The translations under genes and the position numbers were made by a program. The notes beneath the pieces are model-generated. The model saw nothing but the letters and a program-made list of their open reading frames with translations. It ran no database searches and was not told the DNA's origin. A DNA stretch of 64,000 nt from Rhopalosiphum padi. Taxonomy: Eukaryota; Arthropoda; Insecta; Hemiptera; Aphididae. Location: assembly GCF_020882245.1 (NCBI RefSeq), contig NC_083598.1, forward strand, positions 60,735,858 through 60,799,857, read 5' to 3'. Shown here piece after piece: positions 62,945 to 64,000 of the stretch (position 1 is its first letter; each line of letters begins with the position of its first letter).

Positions 62945-64000
62945 AAATCAACGCGATCCTTTTCCTCCGAGCTGTACCGCGCGTGCACGCGTGTCTATTT
63001 CAGTTTCGATAATTTACGACCAGCCTCGTCGAGTTTTTTTCTACAATAGTTACAGTCAGTCGAACACTCGCAATAGGTGCCTACCTACATCCTACATTAT
63101 ATAATACTGCAATACAATCAACATTTCCTGAACAATTTAGTTTTCCGAAACGTACTCATATAGTCATATTATATATTTTATTTTTCCAATAAATTTATAC
63201 TTCACATCGGGAATCAAACCGTTTTATTTTGTTAGACATTTTCCCGGAAAAGTTGAAGGTATTTCAGTACTACACATTTTTTTTAAATAAATTTGGTATA
63301 TAGGCATGTGCATATATAGTGATGTGGATGTATTATATCCTTAATAGGCGCAGGGCGCGGCGCTATAGTATAGTGTTATTATATTCATAAACATAATAAT
63401 ATTATATTATATTCGAAGTCACGAAACCACGTGATTGTTCTGCGGAACGATTAATATAAAATTTCAAAATACCCATTTAAATTATAATCGTATACCTACT
63501 ATTTTTTTTTTAGTATAATAGATTTAACCTGGTAAAATTGAGTGTCTCGTTAATACGATATCGTACTGTGATACGCGTATACGAACCAACGAATAGTATC
63601 ATATAGACGCGTACATATACGTGAAAAAAAATTGTCCAAATCATTAACTTGTGAACACGGGTAAAATGTTCGCATATTCAAATCATGTAACAAGATGAAC
63701 AGCTGCGTGGAAGTCATTTTTTAAATATAATAATACTCATGTATGATGTTTATATAATTTGAGCGGTAGGTACGTTTAAAAAAATGAAAATAAAATATTT
63801 TTCCTTTTTTTTTTGTAAATGGACGAGAGCCGGGAAATTATATAATATATACCTATCGTTTTATACAAGTCATTAAAATCGTTGCGACGCATATACATTT
63901 TGAACGGTTCTGTTTCTGCAATATAATAATATACTCTTCGATACACCTTTCCGCTGCCGCATCCGACGCGCGTTGTGTTGGTCGAAGACGCGGGTCGGAC
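62945..64000. other. Mixed noncoding DNA to the right edge
   Basis: 62,945-63,070 is GC-rich with GCGCGTGCACGCG-type words and a plus-strand acceptor-like site (GTCTATTTCAG) at about 63,002. The rest is AT-rich until the last 60 bases, which become GC- and CpG-rich again and may be the start of another island beyond the window. Confidence 0.4.

Overview
The window looks like a gene-poor stretch of a large, strongly AT-rich insect nuclear genome. An aphid is the best guess. The reasons are the AT-rich background full of ATAATATTAT-type strings, very frequent TAGGTAC-type words, CpG-rich islands standing out against that background, abundant dinucleotide microsatellites, decayed DNA transposons and MITEs, and one repeat phrase near 56.4 kb that I recall from aphid genomes (recollection, not checked). 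There are no prokaryotic-style operons, rRNA, convincing tRNA, CRISPR or viral genes. Most long open frames in the window are low-complexity or AT-rich chance frames, many with non-ATG starts.

The best-supported gene evidence is a first coding exon on the minus strand at 22,761-22,699. It has an ATG, a hydrophobic signal-peptide-like stretch of 21 codons and then a consensus AAG|GTAAGT donor, and it lies at the edge of a CpG-rich island (about 22.7-23.6 kb) that probably holds its promoter and 5' UTR. The rest of that gene should lie at lower coordinates, behind a long first intron or outside the window. I cannot name the protein. A second short minus-strand frame with a signal-peptide-like start lies at 50,267-50,124, next to another island.

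By region: 0-13 kb is mostly AT-rich noncoding DNA with microsatellites and several weak exon-like segments (7.6 kb, 8.1 kb, 13.2 kb). CpG-rich islands lie at 14.0-14.8, 19.6-20.2, 22.7-23.6, 45.7-46.0 and 50.1-50.8 kb. A foldback MITE lies at 16.8-17.05 kb. 23.6-41 kb is AT-rich noncoding DNA with two GC-rich exon-like patches (26.6 and 34.1 kb). 41-46 kb has transposon debris (a possible LINE fragment, a Helitron-like segment with a perfect hairpin, a SINE-like segment). 54-64 kb is the most repeat-rich part: two related TA-flanked MITEs (54.8 and 62.2 kb), a long interspersed repeat (56.4-57.7 kb), a decayed reading frame (58.8-59.1 kb) and a hAT-type MITE with terminal inverted repeats and a degraded 8-bp target duplication (61.3-61.6 kb).

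I see no coherent multi-gene system. The islands and splice-bounded fragments fit long introns and promoters of one or more genes whose main bodies are outside the window. All exon-like calls except the one at 22.7 kb are hypotheses from reading frame and splice-site appearance only.
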